Origin: Methanobacteriota archaeon
GTDB taxonomy: Archaea > Halobacteriota > Methanocellia > Methanocellales > Methanocellaceae
Assembly: GCA_023436075.1 (NCBI GenBank)
Contig: JAEZKS010000252.1
Span: 1 to 13,907 of the forward strand
DNA length: 13,907 nucleotides
Direction: 5' to 3'
The position numbers and the translations under genes are program-made. Numbering within the stretch: position 1 is the stretch's first letter; the number at the start of each line of letters is the position of its first letter. This document shows positions 6,255-12,144 of this stretch, in pieces. The notes below the pieces were generated by a model. It was not told where the DNA came from. It worked only from the letters and a program-made list of their open reading frames with translations, and searched no databases.

Positions 6255-6599
6255 ATGCAGATGATGAAACAGGAGATAAACCAGAAGTGTATCGATTCGT
6301 GTTTCGACTGTGTCGAGGCATGTGACATGTGTATGATGGAATGTATGGGCACTCCTGGCATGAAGTCCATGTCCCGCTGTGTCCAGCTTTGCATGGACTG
6401 CGCGGAGATGTGCATGGTCACCGGCCGGCTGATGTCCCGGAACAGCGAGTTCGCGAAGTTCGCATGCTCACTCTGCGAGCAGATGTGTAGCGCCTGTGCC
6501 GCCGAGTGCAGCAAGCACATGGACATGACAATGTGCAAGAACTGCGCAGATGCCTGCAAGAACTGCGCGGACGAGTGCCGCAAGATGTCGACGGCTTGA
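6255..6599 (+). CDS. cysteine-rich four-helix-bundle copper-storage protein (Csp-like)
   Basis: 114 residues with 20 cysteines, mostly spaced Cx2C, Cx3C or Cx4C along what would be one face of four helices (about 6-31, 38-58, 66-87 and 90-111). This is the pattern of the Csp/DUF326 family, whose bundles hold many Cu(I) ions by cysteine thiols. No signal peptide is seen, so it resembles the cytosolic Csp3 type. Met and His residues near 88-93 (HMDMTM) may form the copper entry end. The start has a clear GGTGA site and TATA box. A stable hairpin follows. It is the first gene after the AT-rich island with several operators, suggesting that the two regulators control it. Binding of another thiophilic metal or an iron-sulfur role cannot be excluded. 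Confidence 0.85.
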   Translation: MQMMKQEINQKCIDSCFDCVEACDMCMMECMGTPGMKSMSRCVQLCMDCAEMCMVTGRLMSRNSEFAKFACSLCEQMCSACAAECSKHMDMTMCKNCADACKNCADECRKMSTA

Positions 6600-6608
6600 G
6601 ATGAAACC

Positions 6609-6634
6609 GGCAGCCGTGGGGCTGCCATCATTTT
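6609..6634 (+). terminator. hairpin terminator after the copper-storage gene
   Basis: GGCAGCC-GTGG-GGCTGCC, a perfect 7-bp stem with a 4-base loop, starts 10 bases after the stop codon and is followed by ATCATTTTG. Confidence 0.6.
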
Positions 6635-7119
6635 GTAATCTTTCACGAGCGGTTACGAGTTATCCCCGAATGCCGGAAGGCCTCGCGCACGGGCTCGGGG
6701 AAAAAGGGCGAGGATTGCTACGCCCCCGACCTGCTCATCTCACGCATCCCGGCTCATCGTAAATCCGCATGATCCCGGCAATCTCCGCGCCTAAGACAAG
6801 CTATTTGATTGCTGAATGTCGAACATGTAATGGTTGCAGGCCAAAGCCGGTAATCCCCGGGATAAGTCCTCTTTCCCCGGACACGCAACCAACACTTCAC
6901 CTTAGAGGACTTATCCAGCGATTTTTCTATTGCGAGTGCGAAACCACTCTTTTGAAAGCCAGAGGATATAAGAACGCCCTGCGGCCTTAATGTGAGGGCC
7001 CAGGGTCCGGTCTCATGCATGTTTCTATGCCGGGGTAGAGCTGATCGACTGGTTTTTAGGGCATAGCTGCTATGTCCTGCCTTGAAATCTTCCAAAAAGA
7101 GTATAAAATTGAAATAAGC
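6635..7119. other. intergenic region with inverted repeats, no gene seen
   Basis: ORFs here have no coding character: the longest (minus strand, 7095-6754) has odd composition and no ribosome site. The region holds arms TCCCCGA/TCGGGGA around 6663-6703, the 13-bp inverted repeat at 6860-6916, a TATA-like GATATAAG near 6964 on the plus strand and a hairpin GGCATAGC/GCTATGTCC near 7059-7077. A structured RNA is possible but not shown. Confidence 0.35.
6860..6916. repeat. perfect 13-bp inverted repeat
   Basis: GGATAAGTCCTCT (6860-6872) and AGAGGACTTATCC (6904-6916) flank a 31-base loop. ATTTTTCT follows at about 6921-6928 on the plus strand. It could be a terminator-like stem, part of a structured RNA or a relic of a small mobile element. 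Confidence 0.55.
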
Positions 7120-7311
7120 TCATAATAGATGACGGATAGGAAGCGAACGCTTCCTGCTTCCAGCAGGCCGTATCTTATTCCGGTACTTTTTCAGCTCATC
7201 CAGCGTCCACGTCATATGCTTCTGCAGGTATTCCTCTGGCTCCTCAGGCGCCTCGATGGCCTCCAGGTCGCGGATGATTTTCAGCTTTTCACAAAACACC
7301 CCGTCGCACAT
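7120..7311 (-). CDS. small protein of unknown function
   Basis: 63 residues, not recognised. The middle is acidic and helical (EAIEAPEEPEEYLQ, then WTLDELKKYRN) and the C-terminus is basic (GSRKRSLPIRHLL). Amino-acid composition and codon choice look like a real gene. The ATG at 7311 has no ribosome site, so it may be leaderless; a TATA-like stretch TTTAGAGTATAG lies about 25 bases upstream. The in-frame GTG at 7299 is an alternative start. It stands alone between the intergenic inverted repeats and the sulfur-carrier operon. Confidence 0.55.
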   Translation of the reverse strand: MCDGVFCEKLKIIRDLEAIEAPEEPEEYLQKHMTWTLDELKKYRNKIRPAGSRKRSLPIRHLL

Positions 7312-7541
7312 AATAGTAACAAAATGACTATACTCTAAATGGCTTTAGATTCCGGCAAATCGCCTATAAAAAGCCTTAATTTTTAAAATTATCTAAAATT
7401 ATCGTCAGTAATAAAAAACGAGACGAATTGCAAACACTTGCCTGGATTTGATTCAAGTGGCCTGTCATATAGTTAGGCACGCGTGTCTGAGATCGGCCGA
7501 TCGAAAATCCACGCAAAATAAATAAAAACGGGATCGCCTGT

Positions 7542-7820
7542 TCATCCGCCGGAGACCGGCGGGAACAGCGCGATCTCGTCGCCATCCTTGATTATAGTCC
7601 CGAGACTGTTCGCGCCGCGCAGGGTCTGGCCATTGTGCAGCACGTTCACGTACTGCTTCAGGTGGCCGTCCTGGAACAACAGGTTCCCCAGGTCAGGATA
7701 CTCAGTCTTCAGCGTGTCGATGGCATCGCCCACCGTCTTTCCTGAGGAGACGACATCGAGCTCTTTGTTCTTTGCGGCCAGCCTGAAGCCGGCAAACAGC
7801 TTGAACTTCACTTTCGTCAT
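7542..7820 (-). CDS. MoaD/ThiS-family sulfur carrier (SAMP-like)
   Basis: 92-residue ubiquitin-fold protein ending in the diglycine needed for adenylation and thiocarboxylate formation (PPVSGG). It starts with the usual beta strand KFKLFAGFRLA and has GDEIALFPPVSGG at the end, typical of MoaD. Such carriers deliver sulfur for molybdopterin or tungstopterin, or act as archaeal ubiquitin-like modifiers. The ATG at 7820 has an AGGTGA site. It starts 15 bases after the stop of the E1-like gene, so the pair are an operon and almost certainly partners. The length and the LFPPVSGG tail favour MoaD over ThiS. Confidence 0.9.
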   Translation of the reverse strand: MTKVKFKLFAGFRLAAKNKELDVVSSGKTVGDAIDTLKTEYPDLGNLLFQDGHLKQYVNVLHNGQTLRGANSLGTIIKDGDEIALFPPVSGG

Positions 7821-7835
7821 GACATCACCTTGCGC

Positions 7836-8582
7836 CTATTTCTTCCCGCCGCACGCCGGACAGTCCGGGTTCTTCCGGATGGGCAGCTCGTGGAAGTCCA
7901 TGTACTCTCCGTCGTAGACCAGCAGACGGCCTGCGAGTGGCTTGCCGATCCCTACGGCGACCTTGACGGCCTCTGTGGCCTGCAGTGTGGCGAGCACTCC
8001 GGGCGTGGCGCCGAGCACCGGGAACACTTCTTTCGGCGGCGCGTGGGGGAATACGCATTCCAGACATGGCGTCTTGCCGGGCAGAATGGTCGTGATCCGG
8101 CCCTCCAGCCCCCAGATCGAGGCATGGATGAACGGGACGCCATGCTTGAGCGCGGCGCGGTTGAGCAGGTACCTGGTGGGGAAGTTATCCATCGCATCCA
8201 AAATCAGGTCACTGTTCTTCGTCAGGTCGTATACGTTGTTCTCGTCGATCTTTCCTTCGAACACCTCTACGGTGATCTCCGGGTTGATCTGGGACAGCTT
8301 CTCGACCCCGCTCTTCACCTTGGGAGTTCCCACGTTCTTGTCCCAGTGCAGGATCTGGCGGTTCAGGTTGCTCAGGTCGACCACGTCCATGTCGGCGATG
8401 GTAATGTGCCCGAAGCCGGCCACCGCCAGGTAGGTCGAGAGGGGGCAGCCGAGCCCGCCGACGCCGGCCACGAAGACCCTGGTGTTTTTCAGCTTACGCT
8501 GGCCATCCTCGCCGAAGCCGTTGATCAACATCTGCCGGTGGTATCGCTTGCGGTCGTATTCGGTTAATTCCCTCTTGGACAT
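7836..8582 (-). CDS. ThiF/MoeB/HesA-family E1-like adenylyltransferase
   Basis: 248-residue E1-like enzyme that would adenylate the C-terminal glycine of the MoaD-like protein encoded next. It shows the nucleotide loop GVGGLG (40-45), NLNRQ (72-76), the metal-binding aspartate in DAMDNF (129-134), and two zinc cysteine pairs, CLEC (173-176) and CPAC (241-244). In the region where MoeB and ThiF carry the mobile catalytic cysteine this protein has KEVFPVLGATPGV and no cysteine. It may therefore only adenylate, with sulfur coming from elsewhere. The ATG at 8582 gives the normal family N-terminus; an in-frame ATG at 8663 would add 27 untypical residues. A TATA-like CTATATGAT lies about 35 bases before the chosen start. 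Confidence 0.9.
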   Translation of the reverse strand: MSKRELTEYDRKRYHRQMLINGFGEDGQRKLKNTRVFVAGVGGLGCPLSTYLAVAGFGHITIADMDVVDLSNLNRQILHWDKNVGTPKVKSGVEKLSQINPEITVEVFEGKIDENNVYDLTKNSDLILDAMDNFPTRYLLNRAALKHGVPFIHASIWGLEGRITTILPGKTPCLECVFPHAPPKEVFPVLGATPGVLATLQATEAVKVAVGIGKPLAGRLLVYDGEYMDFHELPIRKNPDCPACGGKK

Positions 8583-8679
8583 ACTATCGAAAGAAACTAA
8601 AACGTCGTTGACTATATCATCATATAGAATGAGGCAATTCGGCAATTGTACAGTTGTACCCATTTACAGATATTTTAAT

Positions 8680-8711
8680 CCTTAAAATACTTGATTTTAT
8701 CCTTAAAATAC
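8680..8711. repeat. 11-bp direct repeat upstream of the E1-like gene
   Basis: CCTTAAAATAC occurs at 8680-8690 and 8701-8711. The 21-base period equals two helical turns, as for paired regulator sites. It lies about 60-90 bases upstream of the TATA-like box of the E1-MoaD operon. Confidence 0.45.
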
Positions 8712-8818
8712 AGAAAAACATGGTTTTTGCCGGGCGGATTCTCGCCAGGCAAGATAACAGAAAGTTTGCGAAGATTCGCTTGTTTGTTTCGTAAGAAAAG
8801 GTGAACGGCGTCGTTCAG

Positions 8819-9098
8819 CTATCCGCCCGTCACCCCCGCGGTGTCGAGGCCGTAGAGGCTTTGTCGTGCGTCCTTGAAGCAGAAGCGTTCTGTGATCACG
8901 TTTTCGCTTCGAAGCCGGTTCAGCGCGTAGCGCACGGTTCTCGGCGGAAGATATGTCTTGTGTATAATTTCTTTTTGGGTGAGGAGGCCGCTGGTCTCCA
9001 GCACTTTGTATACGAGCTTTGCCGAAGGCGGAAGGTGCTCGATCTTAGGCGATACGTCGTAGGTTTCTATGCCATCAGTGGCAAAAACGATCCCTCAT
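8819..9098 (-). pseudogene. winged-helix regulator (paralogue 2), frame broken near the N-terminus
   Basis: About 47 of 63 core residues match regulator 1, including LPPSAKLVY, RTVRYAL and the wing motif FCFKDARQS with its cysteine. The frame is open upstream to a TGA at 9099-9097, but no ATG, GTG or TTG occurs before the GTG at 9004, which would remove the first helix. An ATG at 9098 lies in another frame. Skipping one T of the T5 run (9083-9087 on the opposite strand as A5) joins it and gives MRDRFATDGIE. The distance to LPPSAK is then exactly that of regulator 1 from its M6. So the original start was almost surely 9098, and the gene is frameshifted, programmed to frameshift, or misread in the sequence. 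An operator sits just upstream. Confidence 0.7.
9080..9095 (-). repeat. 16-base element, copy 1 (at the frame break of regulator 2)
   Basis: AGGGATCGTTTTTGCC on the minus strand, starting 3 bases after the A of the ATG at 9098. It is identical to the plus-strand sequence at 12388-12403. The T5 run within it is where the regulator frame changes. Confidence 0.6.
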
Positions 9099-9115
9099 GG
9101 TATGTTCCACCGCAC

Positions 9116-9247
9116 TTACATGGACTTAACAATAGTTAAGTCTTTCGATCGGGGCAAGGTGCCTGAAAAAAGAGAAATGTGCGGTCGGCAGTACACGATC
9201 TCGGGGCGTCGCCCGTAGTATGCTTCCAGGATCTGTTCGTCGCTCAT
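9116..9247 (-). CDS. small ORF (43 residues) overlapping the regulator 2 operator
   Basis: The N-terminal half, MSDEQILEAYYGRRPEIVYC, looks like genuine coding sequence, while the end, encoded across the palindrome at 9126-9139, does not. Its ATG overlaps the stop of the ORF upstream (ATGA), and an AAGGAGG site lies 12 bases before it. It ends 17 bases before the presumed ATG of regulator 2 (9098), so it may be translated on the same mRNA. It could be a small protein, a leader peptide or the truncated start of a lost gene. Confidence 0.4.
   Translation of the reverse strand: MSDEQILEAYYGRRPEIVYCRPHISLFSGTLPRSKDLTIVKSM
9123..9142. promoter_or_regulatory. operator upstream of regulator 2
   Basis: GACTTAACAATAGTTAAGTC: the arms are perfectly complementary over eight bases around a 4-base centre (AATA). 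The 16-base CTTAAC-AATA-GTTAAG core is the same as upstream of regulator 1. It lies 25-45 bases before the presumed ATG at 9098. Confidence 0.75.
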
Positions 9248-9477
9248 TTAGCCCTCAGTCCTCCTTTGAGGAAGCGCAAGAGGTCTTCCTCGTCGCCAGA
9301 TGCAGGCCGGTTTTTTACGGCGGGGCTTCCCGATATCGGGAGCCGGGACTGGACGCTGCGTGCAGGTGGCATCATGCTGCCTCCGGCGAAAGCGTGCTCA
9401 TGGTTGCAGCGGCATTTGCCGGCCGGCTATACATGGGCGAAGGGACAAAATTGATCCCTTCTGTAGGTCGTTGACAT
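9244..9477 (-). pseudogene. ORF with in-frame UAG: broken gene or readthrough protein
   Basis: From the ATG at 9477 the frame reads 16 codons (MSTTYRRDQFCPFAHV), an in-frame TAG at 9427-9429, then 60 more codons to a TGA that overlaps the next ATG. The part after the TAG begins PAGKCRCNHEHAFAGG, a plausible metal-binding Cys/His cluster together with C11, and ends with the coding-like GDEEDLLRFLKGGLRAK. Both sides of the TAG look like one protein. Explanations are a nonsense mutation, UAG decoding (pyrrolysine, if the genome has the pyl genes), or separate short ORFs. The family is not recognised. Confidence 0.4.
9441..9460 (-). repeat. diverged third copy of the 16-base element
   Basis: AAGGGATCAATTTTGTCCCT on the minus strand, near the start of the UAG-containing ORF. 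It shares AGGGATC and TTTTG with the two exact copies. It is itself an inverted repeat (AGGGA/TCCCT arms), so it could also be a protein-binding site. Confidence 0.4.
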
Positions 9478-9594
9478 TTTTGTCATACGATCACGAGAAT
9501 GCCGGCTCAAGATATTAACCTGCGCAAATGGCTCTAATTTGCCGTATCACTGCGCAATTGAGATAATTACGATAAATATTGCCGGTAGGTTCGG

Positions 9595-9605
9595 AATTAT
9601 ATATT
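9595..9605 (+). promoter_or_regulatory. TATA box for the gene at 9639
   Basis: AATTATATATTC ends at about 9605, about 35-45 bases before the ATG at 9639. This predicts a start of transcription near 9630 and a leaderless or nearly leaderless mRNA. Confidence 0.5.
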
Positions 9606-9638
9606 CAAGTGCCATAGGAGTCTTTGAACGGTCGGACC

Positions 9639-9923
9639 ATGGTCAGCGAAGCATTCTACCGGGAGTCTGGCAGCTACCGCATAGCAGTCGACAGCGCCGG
9701 AGCAGGCAGCATCAGGATTCTCAAGCGGGTGAATTTCCGTACTTTCATCAGCCTGTTCAGAGAGGTCTATCTCGAGATGAGAAAGAGAAACCCGACGCGG
9801 TCTCACATCGTATTCTACGTGTCACGTTCGCTCTACGGCGAGATGTCAGAGAATACCCGCGAGTTCCTCGATTTCTGCAGCACCTGCATGGATACGACCT
9901 TCGAGATGATCATCGTCGAATGA
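9639..9923 (+). CDS. protein of unknown function (94 residues)
   Basis: Not recognised. Predicted mixed alpha/beta with no membrane segment: strands around SYRIAVDSAG and SIRILKRV, a basic helix LFREVYLEMRKRNP, a strand HIVFYVSRS and an acidic end FDTTFEMIIVE-like (MDTTFEMIIVE). Two cysteines (FCSTC) lie near the C-terminus. The ATG at 9639 agrees with the TATA box; a TTG at 9624 would add five residues but would probably lie upstream of the transcription start. It stands alone, about 155 bases before the radical SAM gene, and may or may not belong with it. Confidence 0.7.
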   Translation: MVSEAFYRESGSYRIAVDSAGAGSIRILKRVNFRTFISLFREVYLEMRKRNPTRSHIVFYVSRSLYGEMSENTREFLDFCSTCMDTTFEMIIVE

Positions 9924-10080
9924 ATTTGCCTCATTCCGCAGATATAAGCCTGAGCTGGAAAATTATTATCGCAATACAAGCGCAGGCCCTCTGGTTCAGG
10001 GCAATGAGGGCAGGCCACGCGTTAAATTTCTATAGTACTAAAGGCTAAATCAGGATAAAACAGACTGACGGTGAAATCAT

Positions 10081-11073
10081 ATGGATCTGAGCGCAAAAAA
10101 GAAGGCGGAGTTGATCGAGGTCGGCGGTGTGACTGTAGACAGCGCATTCTTGCCATTCAAGAGCAAGGCTACGGCCGGGCCCGGCGCCGGGGGCGAATCC
10201 ATTTTCGTGAACATCGACGGCCATCGGGTGCGGCTCGGTGTCAGGCAGGCGTCGAAGTTCAACGCCCTCCTGGACGGGGAAGATGTGACGATCCTGAGCG
10301 ACGGGAAAGTGTTTGCCCGTGGCAAGCTGGAGACGGCGATATCGCACTGTCCCCGGCAGGTCTATATCACGGTCAGCGAACGGTGCGTGTTCGACTGTAA
10401 GTTCTGTCCGGTGCCGAAGCTGCAGGGCAAGGTCAAGTCGGATGAGGAAGTGCTCGGAATGGTCCGAGACGGCCTGAAGCGGCCTGAGCTGCTGGCGATC
10501 TCAATGACGTCCGGCGTGTGGAAGACGCCGGAAGAGGAGGCGCAAAAAGTGGCCAGGCTGGTCAGGCTAATCCGTCAGGAGCCGGGCGTGGAGAAAGTCC
10601 CGATCGGCGTGTCCATATACCCAACATCGGGTTCGACGGAACTGCTGAAAGAGGCAGGCGCCGCTGAGATCAAATATAATGTAGAGACCATGGACCCGGA
10701 GGTCTTCGCGAAGGTCTGTCCCGGGCTGGATCTGGAATACATTATCGAGTCCCTGGAGCACGCGGTTGCAGTCTTCGGAAAAGGCCATGTGTTCAGCAAC
10801 TTTCTCATCGGCATGGGTGAGTCGGACGAGACCGTCGTCCGGGGCATCGAGACGCTCGCAAGCAAGGGCGTGATCACCATCCTGCGTAAGGTGAACCCCA
10901 GCCCGCTACGTGCCGGCGAGATCAGCATCGAGCCGGTCAGCGCCGCGCGCCTGCTCAAGCTGGCGACCGAGTCACGGCACATCTATGAGAAGTATGGCCT
11001 GCACCCCGAGAAAGCGCTCACAGGCTGCCTGCCATGCACTGGCTGCGACGTGACGCCAGTGGTGGACATATAG
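10081..11073 (+). CDS. radical SAM enzyme of unknown substrate
   Basis: 330 residues. The radical SAM cluster motif is C102-x3-C106-x2-C109 (CVFDCKFC), after an N-terminal domain of about 90 residues. Following segments such as LAISMTSGVWKTP, EIKYNVETMDPEVF and VFSNFLIGMGESDE fit the radical SAM barrel. The protein ends with a second cysteine group, C316-x2-C319-x2-C322 (GCLPCTGC), which may bind an auxiliary iron-sulfur cluster. The ATG at 10081 has a GGTGA site six bases before it. It heads an apparent operon with a methyltransferase 35 bases downstream and then the editing-domain gene. Its substrate cannot be told from sequence; modification of a tRNA, cofactor or peptide are all possible. 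Confidence 0.85.
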   Translation: MDLSAKKKAELIEVGGVTVDSAFLPFKSKATAGPGAGGESIFVNIDGHRVRLGVRQASKFNALLDGEDVTILSDGKVFARGKLETAISHCPRQVYITVSERCVFDCKFCPVPKLQGKVKSDEEVLGMVRDGLKRPELLAISMTSGVWKTPEEEAQKVARLVRLIRQEPGVEKVPIGVSIYPTSGSTELLKEAGAAEIKYNVETMDPEVFAKVCPGLDLEYIIESLEHAVAVFGKGHVFSNFLIGMGESDETVVRGIETLASKGVITILRKVNPSPLRAGEISIEPVSAARLLKLATESRHIYEKYGLHPEKALTGCLPCTGCDVTPVVDI

Positions 11074-11108
11074 ACGCACCGAACCTTTTCTTTTAATGGT
11101 GGTCGATC

Positions 11109-11675
11109 GTGAAGGTGCGGGAAAGCGGCATGCCGGAGGAAGTGGCCTGGGAGCGGTTCTTCGACCCGATGGCCATTCTCTCGGCACTTGATCTGGGCCC
11201 GCACGTTTCCGACGTTCTCGAAGCAGGGTGCGGCTACGGCACTTTCACCATCCCGGCCGCCCGCATCGTCCGCGGCAAGGTCTACGCGCTGGATATCGAG
11301 CCTGCCATGATCGGGCGTGTCAAGGAAAAGGCCGGCGCCTCTGACATCGGCAACATCGTTGTCATGCTGCGCGATTTCATCGCCAGCGGCACCGGGCTGG
11401 AAGACGAAAGCGTGGATTACGTCATGCTGTTTAACATCCTGCACGCAGAGGACCCCGTCGGCCTGCTCTCCGAGGCATTCCGGGTCCTGAAGCCAGGAGG
11501 CAAGGCCGGCGTCATCCACTGGAACTACGACCCATCAACGCCTCGCGGGCCGCCGATGGTCATACGCCCCAGGCCTGAGCAATGCATCGAATGGGCTGCT
11601 AAAGCTGGATTCAGGCTCGAAAGCAGGCACGACCTGAAGCCCTACCATTACGGGCTCGCCCTCTCGAAGCCTTAA
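11109..11675 (+). CDS. class I SAM-dependent methyltransferase
   Basis: 188 residues. SAM-binding motif I is VLEAGCGYGTFTIPAA (36-51), the acidic ribose-binding end of beta-2 is ALDIEPAMI, and post-I strands include VDYVMLFNILHAE and FRVLKPGGKAGVIHW. The N-terminal MKVRESGMPEE block is often seen in archaeal members of this group, which supports the GTG at 11109; the GTG at 11115 and the ATG at 11130 are alternatives. It lies between the radical SAM and editing-domain genes in one direction with short gaps, so probably one mRNA. The substrate is not evident; similar proteins are often annotated only as UbiE/arsenite-type methyltransferases. Confidence 0.88.
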   Translation: MKVRESGMPEEVAWERFFDPMAILSALDLGPHVSDVLEAGCGYGTFTIPAARIVRGKVYALDIEPAMIGRVKEKAGASDIGNIVVMLRDFIASGTGLEDESVDYVMLFNILHAEDPVGLLSEAFRVLKPGGKAGVIHWNYDPSTPRGPPMVIRPRPEQCIEWAAKAGFRLESRHDLKPYHYGLALSKP

Positions 11676-11711
11676 AAGGAGACGATTGTCCGATTGCCGG
11701 GGGCGATTACG

Positions 11712-12122
11712 TTGAAACTTCTAATGTTCGATACTAACGATTTCTGGTACAAGACCTTCAGCAAGACCGTAGAATCGGCCGAGACCTGCGATAAGGAAGA
11801 GTCTGTGGCAGATTCCCTTGTCATCTTCATCAACGTCGAGCAAGAAGATGAAAACCAGAAGGACAAGATCGTGAAAAAGGCCGTCGATAACATTTGCTGG
11901 CTGGCCAAGAAGACCGGACGAAAGAAGGTCGTCCTGCACTCGTTCGGACACCTGTCGGAGAGCAAGTCAAGCATCGGTTTCGCGGAAGAGGCTATCAAGG
12001 CGATCAGGGACCGGCTGGATGCAAAGGGTATGGATGCTGCGATGACGCCGTTCGGTTACTTCCTGGAGTTCAAGATCCACGTGAAGGGCGAGTCCCTGGC
12101 CAAAGTCTGGAAATCCCTGTAG
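11712..12122 (+). CDS. free-standing archaeal ThrRS-type editing domain
   Basis: 136 residues resembling the N-terminal editing domain of archaeal threonyl-tRNA synthetase, a DTD-like fold that removes serine from tRNA(Thr). The match runs the full length: KLLMFDTNDFWYK strand, IFINVEQEDE (38-47), HSFGHLSES (76-84) and TPFGYFLEFKIHVKGE (112-127), with the lysine of the FK pair (K121) kept. There is no synthetase body after it. It could act in trans on mischarged tRNA or have been reused for another aminoacyl substrate. The TTG at 11712 aligns with the usual domain start; an earlier TTG at 11694 adds six residues and lies 12 bases after AAAGGAG. It is the last gene of the radical SAM group. 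Confidence 0.82.
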   Translation: MKLLMFDTNDFWYKTFSKTVESAETCDKEESVADSLVIFINVEQEDENQKDKIVKKAVDNICWLAKKTGRKKVVLHSFGHLSESKSSIGFAEEAIKAIRDRLDAKGMDAAMTPFGYFLEFKIHVKGESLAKVWKSL

Positions 12123-12135
12123 ATCTTTGATTAGC

Positions 12136-12144
12136 GGGCTTTTT
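12136..12144 (+). terminator. T-rich stop signal after the editing-domain gene
   Basis: GGGCTTTTT, 14-22 bases after the stop codon. Archaeal transcription can end on such T-runs without a hairpin. The evidence is weak. Confidence 0.3.

Noticed and set aside
6056..6325. Plus-strand ORF of 89 residues with a hydrophobic N-terminus, preceded by a TATA-like sequence
   Set aside because: It is AT-rich with the residues expected from translating AT-rich DNA, contains an operator palindrome, and runs through the TATA box and first 70 bases of the copper-storage gene in another frame.
6754..7095. Minus-strand ORF of 113 residues
   Set aside because: Composition is unlike the neighbours, it has no ribosome site or motif, and it contains the 13-bp inverted repeat.
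8723..8755. Hairpin TGCCGGGCGG/CTCGCCAGGCA considered as a terminator
   Set aside because: The stem is imperfect and the T-run lies on the wrong side for either neighbouring transcript.
9179..9454. Overlapping plus-strand ORFs of 84-91 residues
   Set aside because: They are opposite to the more coding-like minus-strand frames, and their composition is rich in Arg, Ser and Pro as in shadow frames of GC-rich DNA.
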